Below, one piece after another: positions 1 through 7,665 of a stretch of 64,000 bases of DNA; position 1 is the first letter of the stretch; every line of letters starts with the position of its first letter. Below the pieces are notes generated by a model. The model worked only from the letters and a program-made list of their open reading frames with translations. It ran no database searches and was not told the origin of the DNA. Location: contig CAYLYQ010000004.1 of assembly GCA_964388105.1 (NCBI GenBank), positions 4,835 through 68,834 of the forward strand, given 5' to 3'. The stretch comes from ZC4RG35 sp964388105 (GTDB taxonomy: Bacteria; Actinomycetota; Acidimicrobiia; Spongiisociales; ZC4RG35). The translations under genes were made by a program, and so were the position numbers.

Positions 1-747
1 GGGAGTGGTGGCCCGCGGCGCAGCCAGGACCGCGATCGCAAGGGTCAATCTCCCCGCGAAGGTGACCGGGGCGCACCGCACCGCCAGGACACGCGCAAGA
101 GCATCACTTCCGTGCCGTCCGGGCAGCTGCCCCGGTGGCTTCGGGAAGAGGTCATCCGTTCCACTTCCAAGGAGAAGCGCGAGCCCGCGCTCGGGCATCT
201 CGCCAAGGCGATGCAGCAGTTCGCCGACGAGAGGTACCCGGCCGCCGCTGCCGAACTGCGGAAGGCCAAGGAGCTCTCCCCGCGCGCGCCGACGATCAGG
301 GAGCTTCTCGGGCTCTCCGCCTATCGCGCGGGACAGTGGGAGGAGGGGCTCCGCGAGCTCCGCACCTTCCGGCGCATCACCGGGGACCTGACCCACACCC
401 CGATGGAGCTCGACTCCTTGCGGGCACTGGGACGCCACGACGGCATCGCCACGACCTGGAAAATGATCCAGGATTCCCAGGTCAGTCCCGAGACTCAGCA
501 CGAAGCCCGCGTCGTCTACGCCTCCTATCTCCTGGACGAGGGTCGCATCCGCGACGCCTGGGCGGTGATCAAGCCCGGTCGCCTCGTGGCCTCTCCCTCG
601 ACGGCCGAGATGAGGCGCTGGTTCGTGGCTGCGCGCGTCGCACTGGCAGCCGGGGACAAGGAAGCCGCCACCAAGCTGGTGGATGCCCTCGAGGCGCAGG
701 AGATCGACTTCGAAGGCGTCGACGAGCTGCGCGCCCAGCTCGGATAG
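1..747 (+). CDS. TPR-like repeat protein, 5' end outside the window
   Basis: The frame is open from the first base, so the true start lies upstream; 248 residues are visible. The first ~37 visible residues are low complexity and rich in Arg, Gly, Asp and Ser. From about residue 38 (GTG at 112) a conserved-looking segment (VPSGQLPRWLREE) leads into paired amphipathic helices like tetratricopeptide repeats (ERYPAAAAELRKAKEL, YRAGQWEEGLRELRTF), ending with an acidic C-terminus. No catalytic motif is visible. The family is known in actinobacteria as a basic, disordered N-terminal tail on a TPR domain, and its function is not settled. A scaffold or nucleic-acid-associated role is only a guess. Confidence 0.75.
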   Translation, partial: GSGGPRRSQDRDRKGQSPREGDRGAPHRQDTRKSITSVPSGQLPRWLREEVIRSTSKEKREPALGHLAKAMQQFADERYPAAAAELRKAKELSPRAPTIRELLGLSAYRAGQWEEGLRELRTFRRITGDLTHTPMELDSLRALGRHDGIATTWKMIQDSQVSPETQHEARVVYASYLLDEGRIRDAWAVIKPGRLVASPSTAEMRRWFVAARVALAAGDKEAATKLVDALEAQEIDFEGVDELRAQLG

Positions 748-821
748 ACCCCTGGTATTCGCCGTCCCGTTCGGCTTGATTCGACACCACTCCGCGCTTT
801 CCCAGATTTGGGGGAAGAGTC

Positions 822-1157
822 GTGTCCATCGACATCAACCTGGTGGCCCTCTGCGGCCGGCTCGCGGCCGCACCTGAGACGCGGGACTTCGTCTCCGGCG
901 GCCGATTGATCCGATATCTCGTCGCGGTGAAGAGCGACCGGCCGCAACGGAGGGTCGACGTCCTCCCCGTGACCCTCTGGGACCCGCCCGATCACCTCTG
1001 GGACGAGCCAGGCGAGACCGGTGCCCGGTTCTGGGCTGCGGGCTCTCTCCAGAGGCGCTTCTGGGAAGGGCCGGAAGGCAACTCGAGCCGCCTCGAGGTC
1101 ATCGCCGAGGAAGTCCTCGTGGGGGACCTGGGGGAGCGCGCTCCCGTGAAGTTGTGA
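822..1157 (+). CDS. SSB-like OB-fold protein
   Basis: A 111-residue protein resembling the OB-fold of single-stranded DNA-binding proteins: an N-terminal INLVALCGRLAAAPE strand pattern, then a long central part and GSLQRRFW, which matches the SSB G-x-L-x-x-R-x-W strand. It is shorter than housekeeping SSB (about 150-170 residues) and lacks the Gly-rich tail and acidic DDDIPF tip that recruit partners, so it is probably a paralogue and not the main SSB. The start is GTG, 4 nt after a GGGGAAG ribosome-binding site at 811-817. It is followed closely by the SURF1 gene. Function beyond ssDNA or RNA binding is unknown. Confidence 0.7.
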   Translation: MSIDINLVALCGRLAAAPETRDFVSGGRLIRYLVAVKSDRPQRRVDVLPVTLWDPPDHLWDEPGETGARFWAAGSLQRRFWEGPEGNSSRLEVIAEEVLVGDLGERAPVKL

Positions 1158-1175
1158 CGCCCGGGGGATCTAACG

Positions 1176-1946
1176 TTGGGGGCCCTGAGCAACGCCCCCG
1201 CCTCGCGGCACCCACTCCTCAGCCCCGGTTGGCTTCTGGCCCACACCGCGGTCATCGCCCTCGCTGTCGGGTTCGTCATGCTTGGACTCTGGCAACTGGA
1301 TCGCCACCACGAAAGGTCGGAAGCGAACCGGGTGGGTCGGGAGCGCCTCGCCATGCCCGCAGTTCCGTTGGCCGAGATCCTGGGCATGGACCCGTCCTCC
1401 ATCCGGTACCGGGCAGTCACCGCCACAGGAGAGTTCCGGCCCGCCGACGAGGTGCTGATTCGCTCCCAGGTCCATCTGGGCGGGGCGGGCTTCCACGTCA
1501 TCACGCCCCTCGTGTTGCCCGACGGCACCGCCGTGCTGGTCAACCGGGGATGGGTGCCGCTGACCTTGGACCGGCCTCCCGTGGCGGAGGCGGCGCCACC
1601 GGAGGGCGTCGTGACGACCACAGGCTGGGTCGAAGAGTCCCAGATCAGGCCCGCGCTCGGGCCGGCGGACCCTGATTCCGGGCGCCTGGAGACGATGAAC
1701 CGAGTCGACATCGACCGAATATCGGAACAGGTGCCCTACGCCCTCGCGCCCGTGTACATCGTGGCAGTGGGGGAGGGGGACCAGTTGCCCGCCTCCATCA
1801 GGCCGCCTCGCTTCGATGACGCAGGCCCGCACCTGGGCTACACGATCCAGTGGTTCGGTTTCGCCGTCGTCGGTCTGGTGGGGTACGTCTTCCTGACCCG
1901 GAGGCGGATGCGTCAGTCGCGGGCCAGGTCGGCCACGACCTCGTAA
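1176..1946 (+). CDS. SURF1-family cytochrome c oxidase assembly protein
   Basis: A 256-residue membrane protein with the SURF1 layout: an N-terminal transmembrane helix (about residues 18-38) running into LGLWQLDRHHERSEANR, a periplasm-facing soluble domain with LVNRGWVPL, and a second helix near the C-terminus (FGFAVVGLVGYVFL). SURF1 proteins help assemble haem-copper oxidases, apparently in haem a delivery. The start is TTG with a CCGGGGGA ribosome-binding site 8 nt upstream. No oxidase subunit gene lies in the window. The last 34 bases overlap the convergent YbaK-type gene. Confidence 0.9.
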   Translation: MGALSNAPASRHPLLSPGWLLAHTAVIALAVGFVMLGLWQLDRHHERSEANRVGRERLAMPAVPLAEILGMDPSSIRYRAVTATGEFRPADEVLIRSQVHLGGAGFHVITPLVLPDGTAVLVNRGWVPLTLDRPPVAEAAPPEGVVTTTGWVEESQIRPALGPADPDSGRLETMNRVDIDRISEQVPYALAPVYIVAVGEGDQLPASIRPPRFDDAGPHLGYTIQWFGFAVVGLVGYVFLTRRRMRQSRARSATTS

Positions 1947-2395
1947 CCCTTCAACCCGACCAACCGCGATGGGTCGAGGCGGATCTTGGCGTCTCTCGAC
2001 CCTGCGCCCACGATCACCCACTCGCGTTCCACCACCCGCGAGTCGATCCAGACCGGCATCCCGGCCGGCAGGCCGAATACGGTCACCCCGCCGATCTCCT
2101 GGCCGGTCAACTCCCTCGTCAGGTCGGCGGGGGCGAAACTGACCTTCCTCACGCCCAGCTTGCGTCTCACCGTCCCGTTCACGTCGAGTCTGGTGGTGGC
2201 GAGCAGGACGCAGACGGCGTGGTGCCCGGGAGGCTGGCGGGAGGCGACGAGGATGGCGTTGGCGGAGTTCTCGAGCGGGATGTCGTACTCACGGCAGAAG
2301 TCGGCGGTGTCCGCCAGTGCGGGATCGATGTCCATCGACTCGTAAGGGATGCCCAGTCGCTCCAGGTCGGCGACGACGGAAGGGTGGACCGGCAT
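1913..2395 (-). CDS. YbaK/ProX-type aminoacyl-tRNA deacylase
   Basis: A 160-residue single-domain protein of the YbaK/EbsC/prolyl-tRNA-synthetase-associated family. Typical segments are the helix HPSVVADLERLGIPYE, the strand AILVASRQ and the RRKLGVRKVSFAP region with the family lysine, then GGVTVFGLP in the pocket. Family members hydrolyse mischarged tRNA (for example Cys-tRNA-Pro); the exact substrate cannot be read from sequence. The ATG lies exactly 6 nt after a TAAGCT box (2402-2407) with no Shine-Dalgarno sequence, so it is probably translated from a leaderless mRNA. It is convergent with and overlaps SURF1. Confidence 0.85.
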   Translation of the reverse strand: MPVHPSVVADLERLGIPYESMDIDPALADTADFCREYDIPLENSANAILVASRQPPGHHAVCVLLATTRLDVNGTVRRKLGVRKVSFAPADLTRELTGQEIGGVTVFGLPAGMPVWIDSRVVEREWVIVGAGSRDAKIRLDPSRLVGLKGYEVVADLARD

Positions 2396-2401
2396 ATCGC
2401 C

Positions 2402-2407
2402 AGCTTA
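2402..2407 (-). promoter_or_regulatory. -10 box TAAGCT, leaderless promoter of the YbaK-type gene
   Basis: TAAGCT fits the actinobacterial TANNNT -10 consensus and is followed by GGCGAT and then the ATG at 2395. The predicted transcript would start at the start codon itself. No clear -35 element is seen. Confidence 0.6.
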
Positions 2408-2453
2408 GAAAATGGCCGAAGGGGTTCCGTCCCGGCGTGCCAGACTCAGAGCC

Positions 2454-3197
2454 ATGCCAGATCCTGAAAGGCCCCTCTACGGGGACGTGTGGGGGCCGTT
2501 CTACGACGAGCTCTTCCATCAAGTCGACATCGACGCGGTCGCGCTCCTCGAGGAGCTGGCCGGGCCCCAGAAGCGGCTCCTCGAGCTCGGGGTGGGCACC
2601 GGTCGTGTCGCTCTGCCCCTCGTCAAACGTGGGGTCAGGGTCACCGGGATCGACGAGTCCGAGGTCATGGTCGAGAAGCTCCGCGGCAAGGACGGGGGCG
2701 AGCTGATCGATGTCGTGATCGGGGACTTCGCCCAGGTGCCCGTGGACGGCTCGTTTCCGCTGGTCTTCCTGGGCTTCAACACCCTGTTCTGCCTCCTCAC
2801 CCAGGAGCGCCAGCTGGAGTGCTTCAGAAATGTCGCCGCCCATCTCGAACCGGGTGGACGCTTCGTGCTCGACTGCTTCGTCCCCGACATGGAGAGGTTC
2901 GACAATCACGGAACGAGGGTCGGCGTGTCCAGCCTCGGGCCGAACGGAAGCCATGCCTACGAACTGTCCATCCACCATGCCACCAAGCAGATCGTCGAGG
3001 TGCAGATGGTGCGGCGGCAGGCGACGGGGGAGACCGTCGTCCTGCCTCTGACCGTCCGCTACGCCTGGCCGTCGGAGATGGACCTCATGGCCAGGATGGC
3101 GGGTCTGGAGTTGGAGGATCGCTGGGATTGGTACGACCGCCGGCCGTTCACCGACAACTCGCAGGCACACGTGTCCGTGTACCGCAAGCCCCTCTAG
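2454..3197 (+). CDS. class I SAM-dependent methyltransferase
   Basis: A 247-residue Rossmann-fold methyltransferase. Motif I is LLELGVGTGRVALPL (about residues 43-57), the acidic end of strand 2 is GIDES, and motif IV lies near VFLGFNTLFCLL, followed by LEPGGRFVLDCF. The C-terminal half carries the mixed strands of glycine/sarcosine-type small-molecule methyltransferases. The substrate is not predictable. An in-frame ATG at 2412 would add 14 residues (MAEGVPSRRARLRA), but the internal ATG at 2454 gives the usual family N-terminus (YGDVWGPFYDELF). It is convergent with thioredoxin with no gap. Confidence 0.8.
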   Translation: MPDPERPLYGDVWGPFYDELFHQVDIDAVALLEELAGPQKRLLELGVGTGRVALPLVKRGVRVTGIDESEVMVEKLRGKDGGELIDVVIGDFAQVPVDGSFPLVFLGFNTLFCLLTQERQLECFRNVAAHLEPGGRFVLDCFVPDMERFDNHGTRVGVSSLGPNGSHAYELSIHHATKQIVEVQMVRRQATGETVVLPLTVRYAWPSEMDLMARMAGLELEDRWDWYDRRPFTDNSQAHVSVYRKPL

Positions 3198-3611
3198 TCA
3201 GTGGGCGTGGTCGTGACCCTCGTGGTCGTGGTCGTCATGGTCATGGTCGTGGCCGTCTTCCTCGGCCATCTGGGCTCGTACCGCGTCCATGTCGACGTCG
3301 CGTACCTTCCCGATGAGGTCGTCGAAGATGTGACCGGGGAGGGCCCCGGGCTGGGCATACAGGATCACCTGGTCGCGGAACACCATCAGGGTGGGGATGG
3401 ACCGGATGCCGAACGCTTGGGCCAGCTCCTGCTCGGCGTCGGTGTCGACCTTGGCGAAGACGATGTCTTCGTTCTTCTCCGAGGCTGACTCGAAGATCGG
3501 GGCGAACTGGCGACACGGGCCACACCACGCGGCCCAGAAGTCGACGATCACGGTGTCGTTGTCCTGGATCGTCTGGTCGAAGTTCTCCTTGGTGAGCGCC
3601 ACTGTGGGCAT
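3198..3611 (-). CDS. trxA: thioredoxin with a His/Asp-rich C-terminal tail
   Basis: A 137-residue thioredoxin with the redox site WAAWCGPCRQF (Cys at about 30 and 33), the cis-Pro segment IRSIPTLMVF and a full Trx fold of about 108 residues, acting as a cytosolic disulfide reductase. After the fold comes an unusual tail of about 21 residues alternating His and Asp (GHDHDHDDHDHEGHDHAH) that looks like a Zn/Ni/Cu-binding extension. A ribosome-binding site AGAGAGG precedes the ATG by 7 nt. No thioredoxin reductase gene is adjacent. Confidence 0.92.
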   Translation of the reverse strand: MPTVALTKENFDQTIQDNDTVIVDFWAAWCGPCRQFAPIFESASEKNEDIVFAKVDTDAEQELAQAFGIRSIPTLMVFRDQVILYAQPGALPGHIFDDLIGKVRDVDMDAVRAQMAEEDGHDHDHDDHDHEGHDHAH

Positions 3612-3768
3612 GTCAAAGCCTCTCTCTGCTGTAAGGGAATCTCAAAGGGGGCAACCGATGCGGGCCGGACGGTATTCCCGCACGGCGTGGCGAGAAGCGC
3701 CCATAATCCAGGTTATGTCAAGTTGGGTGGTGGAGGCTTTGCCTTTCCTCAGGATGTTGGTGCTCCCC

Positions 3769-4761
3769 TCACTCCAAAGGCGTCTCGACACAGGATGGCC
3801 CCGTGAGGCCGGGTGCGGCGGTGAACTGGCGCCCGGGCGTGTACCAGCCGGAGCCGGGCTCGTCGGTCGTCAGATAGGACTCGATGGCGTCGGCGATGGC
3901 ACTTCCGGCGACCTCGACGTACTCCTCGGTGGCGAACAGCTCCGCTTCGGAAGGGTTCGACATGTACCCCATCTCCAGGAGCACAGCCGGTGTCTCGGGG
4001 ACCCGCAGCATGCCGTAAGTGTCGAGCCCCCTCTGGTTGTGAACCGTGATGACCCCGGCGTCGGGGGCCGCGCTCCACTGGACCTCGGTGAATCGGGCCA
4101 GCGCCCGGGTGACGTGCGTGTAGAGCACGCCTCCCAGGCGTCGGGACTCGGCCGAGCCGGTCTGCATGAAGATCTCTGTCCCCGGAGTGGGCGAAGGCCC
4201 TGGCGTGGGCGCGTTGTGGTGGATGGACACCAGCACCTCTGCCTGAAGGGTGTCGGCGAGGCGCGATCTGGTGGGGATCGTGGTGGCGTAGTCGGAGGTG
4301 CGGGTGAGGACCGCATGGATCCCTCGATCGGCGAGCTCGGCCTGGGCGGCGAACGCCACGCGGAGGTTCGCCACCTTCTCGGGCAGGCCGTTGCGTCCCT
4401 GCGCGCCCACGTCCCGGTCGCCGCCGTGGCCGGGATCGAGCACCACCGGAGTGCGGTAGAGGGGCTCTCCCCCGCTGACCCGGGTCAGGGCGCCGCAGGG
4501 CGTCCACACCATGTAGCCGTCGGGTACCCGGAAGCGGACGGCGACGGGGATGCCGGCCGGTGTGATCAAACCGAGGACCGGCCCGGGGCTCGTGGTGGTC
4601 GTAATGGCGATCGTGGTGGTCGTGGTCGTAGGCGCCGCCGTGGTGGTGGGTGCGAGAGTGGTGGTCGTGGAGGTCGGGACCACCGTGGGTGTCTCCCCGG
4701 CGGGGATGGCCGCGCAGGCCGCCAAAGCCAGCACCGTGACCACCGCCGCGGCCCGGTTCAC
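3769..4761 (-). CDS. lipoprotein N-acetylmuramoyl-L-alanine amidase (Amidase_3)
   Basis: 330 residues. The start is GTG at 4761 with GGGGGCGGG just upstream; it gives a lipoprotein signal peptide (MNRAAAVVTVLALAAC, lipobox LAAC). A Thr/Ser/Pro-rich linker of about 40 residues follows, likely spanning the wall and perhaps O-glycosylated. The catalytic domain (about residues 90-300) holds the zinc ligands of Amidase_3: His in DPGHGG, Glu in GLPEKVANL, His in SIHHNA and the catalytic Glu in LLEMGYMSNP. It cleaves the amide between N-acetylmuramic acid and L-Ala of the stem peptide, outside the cytoplasmic membrane. It is divergent from the small membrane protein at 4792. Confidence 0.9.
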   Translation of the reverse strand: MNRAAAVVTVLALAACAAIPAGETPTVVPTSTTTTLAPTTTAAPTTTTTTIAITTTTSPGPVLGLITPAGIPVAVRFRVPDGYMVWTPCGALTRVSGGEPLYRTPVVLDPGHGGDRDVGAQGRNGLPEKVANLRVAFAAQAELADRGIHAVLTRTSDYATTIPTRSRLADTLQAEVLVSIHHNAPTPGPSPTPGTEIFMQTGSAESRRLGGVLYTHVTRALARFTEVQWSAAPDAGVITVHNQRGLDTYGMLRVPETPAVLLEMGYMSNPSEAELFATEEYVEVAGSAIADAIESYLTTDEPGSGWYTPGRQFTAAPGLTGPSCVETPLE

Positions 4762-4779
4762 GAACCCGCCCCCGCGGCG

Positions 4780-4785
4780 TAGTCT
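4780..4785 (+). promoter_or_regulatory. -10 box TAGTCT, leaderless promoter of the 67-residue membrane protein
   Basis: TAGTCT (TANNNT) is followed by GAGCCC and then ATG at 4792, exactly 6 nt. This signal is the best support that the short downstream gene is real. Confidence 0.55.
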
Positions 4786-4791
4786 GAGCCC

Positions 4792-4995
4792 ATGTTCGGA
4801 CCGCTCAACGGCGTCAGGGTCGCGTTGGTGTGCGCGGCGGCTGGAGCCGCAATCGCCGCCCTTCTCCTGGGGCACGTCATGGTGAGCCTGGTGCTCCTCG
4901 CCGGCGTCGCCGTCCACGGGCTCGGATGGCTGTACCTGTACCGGCAGAAGACCGGCTCATCTCGAGGCCCCATCCGCCAGGGCCCGAGCGACTGA
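4792..4995 (+). CDS. small two-helix membrane protein, unknown function
   Basis: 67 residues with two predicted membrane helices (about residues 9-27 and 30-48) and a short basic, polar C-terminus (YRQKTGSSRGP). I do not recognise a family. The evidence that it is real is the codon-like composition, the coherent hydrophobic pattern and a TAGTCT box exactly 6 nt before the ATG, which suggests a leaderless transcript. It is divergent from the lipoprotein amidase and overlaps the convergent phosphohexomutase gene by 39 bases. Confidence 0.5.
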   Translation: MFGPLNGVRVALVCAAAGAAIAALLLGHVMVSLVLLAGVAVHGLGWLYLYRQKTGSSRGPIRQGPSD

Positions 4996-6642
4996 CCCGG
5001 CCCGCTCCCCCAATCTCGACTGGGCCTGGAACGGGTCCGGCCCCACCTCCCCCCTGAGATCCGCGTACACCTTCAGCTTCGGCTCGGTGCCGGACGGGCG
5101 GACGAGGGCGCGCCCCAGATCGCCGAACGAGATCTCCACCAGGTCCTGGGCGCCGAGCCAGAAAGGGCGCTGTTCGGCCCCGGTGCGGTAGTCCGTGATG
5201 CCGGTGACTTCGATCCCGTCGACCTCCCGAGGCGGGTCGGCGGCCAAGCGGGCCACGGCCGCCTTCAGCTCCGCCATGCCTTCCGGCCCCGTCCTCGTCA
5301 CCGACGCCTGGGCGCTGGCCCAGACTCCGACTTCGGCCCACAGCTCGGCGAGCCGGTCCCACAGGGTTGCTCCCCGCCGGCGCAGGGTCTCGGTCAGGTC
5401 GGCGAGCACCAGCGCGGCGGACATGCCGTCTTTGTCCCTGACGACGGACCCGATCGTGTAACCCAGGGCCTCTTCGTAGCCGTAGACGAAGGTCCCCTCC
5501 CCCGCTTCCTCGAGGTGGAGGCCGGCGTTGACGATCCACTTGAAACCGGTCAGCGTGATCTCGTGCCGCGCGCCGCGCGCCCGGGCGATCTCGCCGAACA
5601 TCGGGCTCGACACCACGGAGTTGATGACGATCGGACGGTCGAGGCCGGGTGACGAGAGCACGTAGTCGCCCAGGAGGACACCGAGTTCGTTGCCCGAGAA
5701 CGCCCTCCACTCCCCCGCCAGCGGCGCGGCGGCTGCCAGGCGATCGGCGTCGGGGTCGTTGGCGATGACTAGATCCGCTTGAACGCGGCGGGCCGCGTCG
5801 AACGCGAGATCGAGCACCCCGGGCTCCTCCGGGTTGGGGAATGAGACCGTCGGGAAGGTGCCGTCCGGTTCGAACTGCTGTTCGACGGGGATGAGGCCGG
5901 TGTGGCCGGCTTGGGCGAGAAGAGCGGCGACAGTCTCTCCCCCACAGCCGTGGACCGGCGTGTACACGATCTTCAGGTCGGAGCCCACCGGCCCCGGGCG
6001 AACTGCCTCGACGTCAGACTGGTAGCGCTCGAGGATGTCGGGCGGCGCCAGGGAGAAGAGGGCCGACTCCCAGGGGGGATCGACCTTGGGAATCCCGTCA
6101 GCCGGGCCCGTTTCGGCGATCCGGGCGGCGATCTCCGAGTCCACCGGGGGGATGATCTGGGCGGCGTTGGCCCCGTACACCTTGTAGCCGTTGTCCTGGG
6201 GCGGGTTGTGGGACGCAGTGACCACGACGGCCCCGGCTGCCCCTAGGACCTTGGCGGTGTACGCAGCCAGAGGAGTCGGTGTGGGCGTCGGAAAGAAGAC
6301 GACCGGGATGCCCGCGGCCAGCAGCACGCCGGCGGTGTCCTGGGCGAAGCGGGCTGAACTGGGTCGGGCGTCGAAGGCGACCACCACCGGAGCGCCGTCG
6401 GTGTCACCCAGGTGCGCGGCCAGGCCGGCAGTCGTGCGGATGACCATGGCCCGGTTCATCTGGCCGGGGCCGGGCCCCACCCGACCGCGAATCCCAGCCG
6501 TCCCGAAGGTCAGCGGCTCGGCGAAGGCAGCTTCGAGCGCCGCCGTGTCCCCGCGTTGGAGCATCTCGGCGACGAGTCGCTTGGTGCCGGGGTCCGGATC
6601 GTGCTCAGCCCACTCTCGGGCCGTCGACTCGAGTGTGCTCAC
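4957..6642 (-). CDS. phosphoglucomutase/phosphomannomutase (alpha-D-phosphohexomutase)
   Basis: 561 residues, the long type related to phosphoglucomutase 2. The active-site phosphoserine lies in TASHNPPQDNGYKVYG, the metal-binding loop is NDPDADR, the sugar-specificity loop is GYEEALGY and the phosphate-binding loop is RPSGTEPKLKVY; all four catalytic elements are intact. It interconverts hexose-1- and hexose-6-phosphates. The start is GTG at 6642, overlapping the galE stop by 4 bases (GTGA) and preceded by AGGGAG, so it is translationally coupled to galE. The pair feeds sugar nucleotides to wall and polysaccharide synthesis. Confidence 0.92.
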   Translation of the reverse strand: MSTLESTAREWAEHDPDPGTKRLVAEMLQRGDTAALEAAFAEPLTFGTAGIRGRVGPGPGQMNRAMVIRTTAGLAAHLGDTDGAPVVVAFDARPSSARFAQDTAGVLLAAGIPVVFFPTPTPTPLAAYTAKVLGAAGAVVVTASHNPPQDNGYKVYGANAAQIIPPVDSEIAARIAETGPADGIPKVDPPWESALFSLAPPDILERYQSDVEAVRPGPVGSDLKIVYTPVHGCGGETVAALLAQAGHTGLIPVEQQFEPDGTFPTVSFPNPEEPGVLDLAFDAARRVQADLVIANDPDADRLAAAAPLAGEWRAFSGNELGVLLGDYVLSSPGLDRPIVINSVVSSPMFGEIARARGARHEITLTGFKWIVNAGLHLEEAGEGTFVYGYEEALGYTIGSVVRDKDGMSAALVLADLTETLRRRGATLWDRLAELWAEVGVWASAQASVTRTGPEGMAELKAAVARLAADPPREVDGIEVTGITDYRTGAEQRPFWLGAQDLVEISFGDLGRALVRPSGTEPKLKVYADLRGEVGPDPFQAQSRLGERAGSVARALADGASR

Positions 6643-7637
6643 CGGGCTCCCTGTTGCCAGCGCCAGGCATCGGAGCACATGGTCGCCAGATCTCGTTCGG
6701 CTCTCCATCCCAGGTCGCTCTCGATCCTGGAGACGTCGGCCCACGACTCGGCGACGTCACCGGGACGCCGGTCCACGATCTCGTATGGGACCGGTTTGCC
6801 GGACGCCTCCTCGAAAGCGCGGATCACATCGAGTACCGAGCTTCCCGAACCGGTGCCCAGGTTGTAGGTGTGGACTCCGGGCTTGCCCGCGAGGCGCTCC
6901 AGCGCCACCACATGCCCCTCGGCGACGTCGACGACGTGCACGTAATCCCGGACGCCCGTCCCGTCGGGGGTCGGGTAGTCGCCACCGAAGACTTGCACGC
7001 GGGGAAGCAAGCCGGCTGCCACCCTGGAGACGAAGGGCATGAGGTTGTTGGGGACGCCAGTGGGGTCCTCGCCGATGAGGCCGCTCGGATGCGCGCCAAC
7101 CGGGTTGAAGTAGCGGAGCAGCGCGATGCTCCAGGCCGGCTCGGCGACACTTAGATCGCGCAGGACCTGCTCCATCATGATCTTGGACCACCCGTACGGG
7201 TTGGTGGCGGTGCCAATTGGCATGTCCTCGGTCAGCGGGAGGCTCGTGGGCTCGCCATAGACCGTGGCCGACGAGCTGAACACCAGGTTCCGGACTCCGG
7301 CCTCTTCCAGCGCGCGGACCAGCGAGATGGTTCCGGTCACGTTGTTGTCGTAGTAATCGAGAGGCATGGCGACCGACTCCCCCACTGCCTTGAGGGCGGC
7401 GAAATGCATGCACGCGTCGAACCCCGAGGCCAGTACCCGGGCCATCGCGTCCGAATCGCGGATGTCTGCCTCCCAGAATTCGGGCTCCGACCCGGTGATG
7501 CGACCGATCCGTGTGATCACCGACCGGGAGGAATTGGCGAGGTTGTCGACCACCACGGGCTCGTGGCCCGCTTCGGTGAGCGCTACTACCGCATGGCTGC
7601 CGATGAACCCGGCGCCGCCGGTGACGAGAACTCGCAT
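6639..7637 (-). CDS. galE: UDP-glucose 4-epimerase
   Basis: 332 residues, an extended short-chain dehydrogenase. The NAD-binding GGAGFIGSH is at residues 7-15, the catalytic Ser lies in SSSATVYGEP, the YxxxK pair lies in YGWSKIMMEQ, and the sugar-binding region is FNPVGAHPSG. It interconverts UDP-glucose and UDP-galactose. A TAACCT box lies 7 nt upstream of the ATG, so the mRNA is probably leaderless or nearly so. It is the first gene of a two-gene unit with the phosphohexomutase. Confidence 0.93.
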   Translation of the reverse strand: MRVLVTGGAGFIGSHAVVALTEAGHEPVVVDNLANSSRSVITRIGRITGSEPEFWEADIRDSDAMARVLASGFDACMHFAALKAVGESVAMPLDYYDNNVTGTISLVRALEEAGVRNLVFSSSATVYGEPTSLPLTEDMPIGTATNPYGWSKIMMEQVLRDLSVAEPAWSIALLRYFNPVGAHPSGLIGEDPTGVPNNLMPFVSRVAAGLLPRVQVFGGDYPTPDGTGVRDYVHVVDVAEGHVVALERLAGKPGVHTYNLGTGSGSSVLDVIRAFEEASGKPVPYEIVDRRPGDVAESWADVSRIESDLGWRAERDLATMCSDAWRWQQGAR

Positions 7638-7644
7638 CGGTGGG

Positions 7645-7650
7645 AGGTTA
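7645..7650 (-). promoter_or_regulatory. -10 box TAACCT upstream of galE
   Basis: TAACCT is followed by 7 nt and the galE ATG. Same pattern as the other leaderless promoters in the window, with one extra base. Confidence 0.5.
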
Positions 7651-7665
7651 GGGGCTTGGGGCCGC

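Noticed and set aside
3699..3721. TTGACA and a small CATAA/TTATG repeat before thioredoxin
   Set aside because: No -10 box at proper spacing; the 5-bp repeat is too short to count.
3391..4782. 463-codon plus-strand frame, including a CATAAT box 7 nt before an ATG at 3715
   Set aside because: It runs antisense through the amidase gene, the protein is compositionally odd and matches nothing; the box looks like a chance AT-rich spot.
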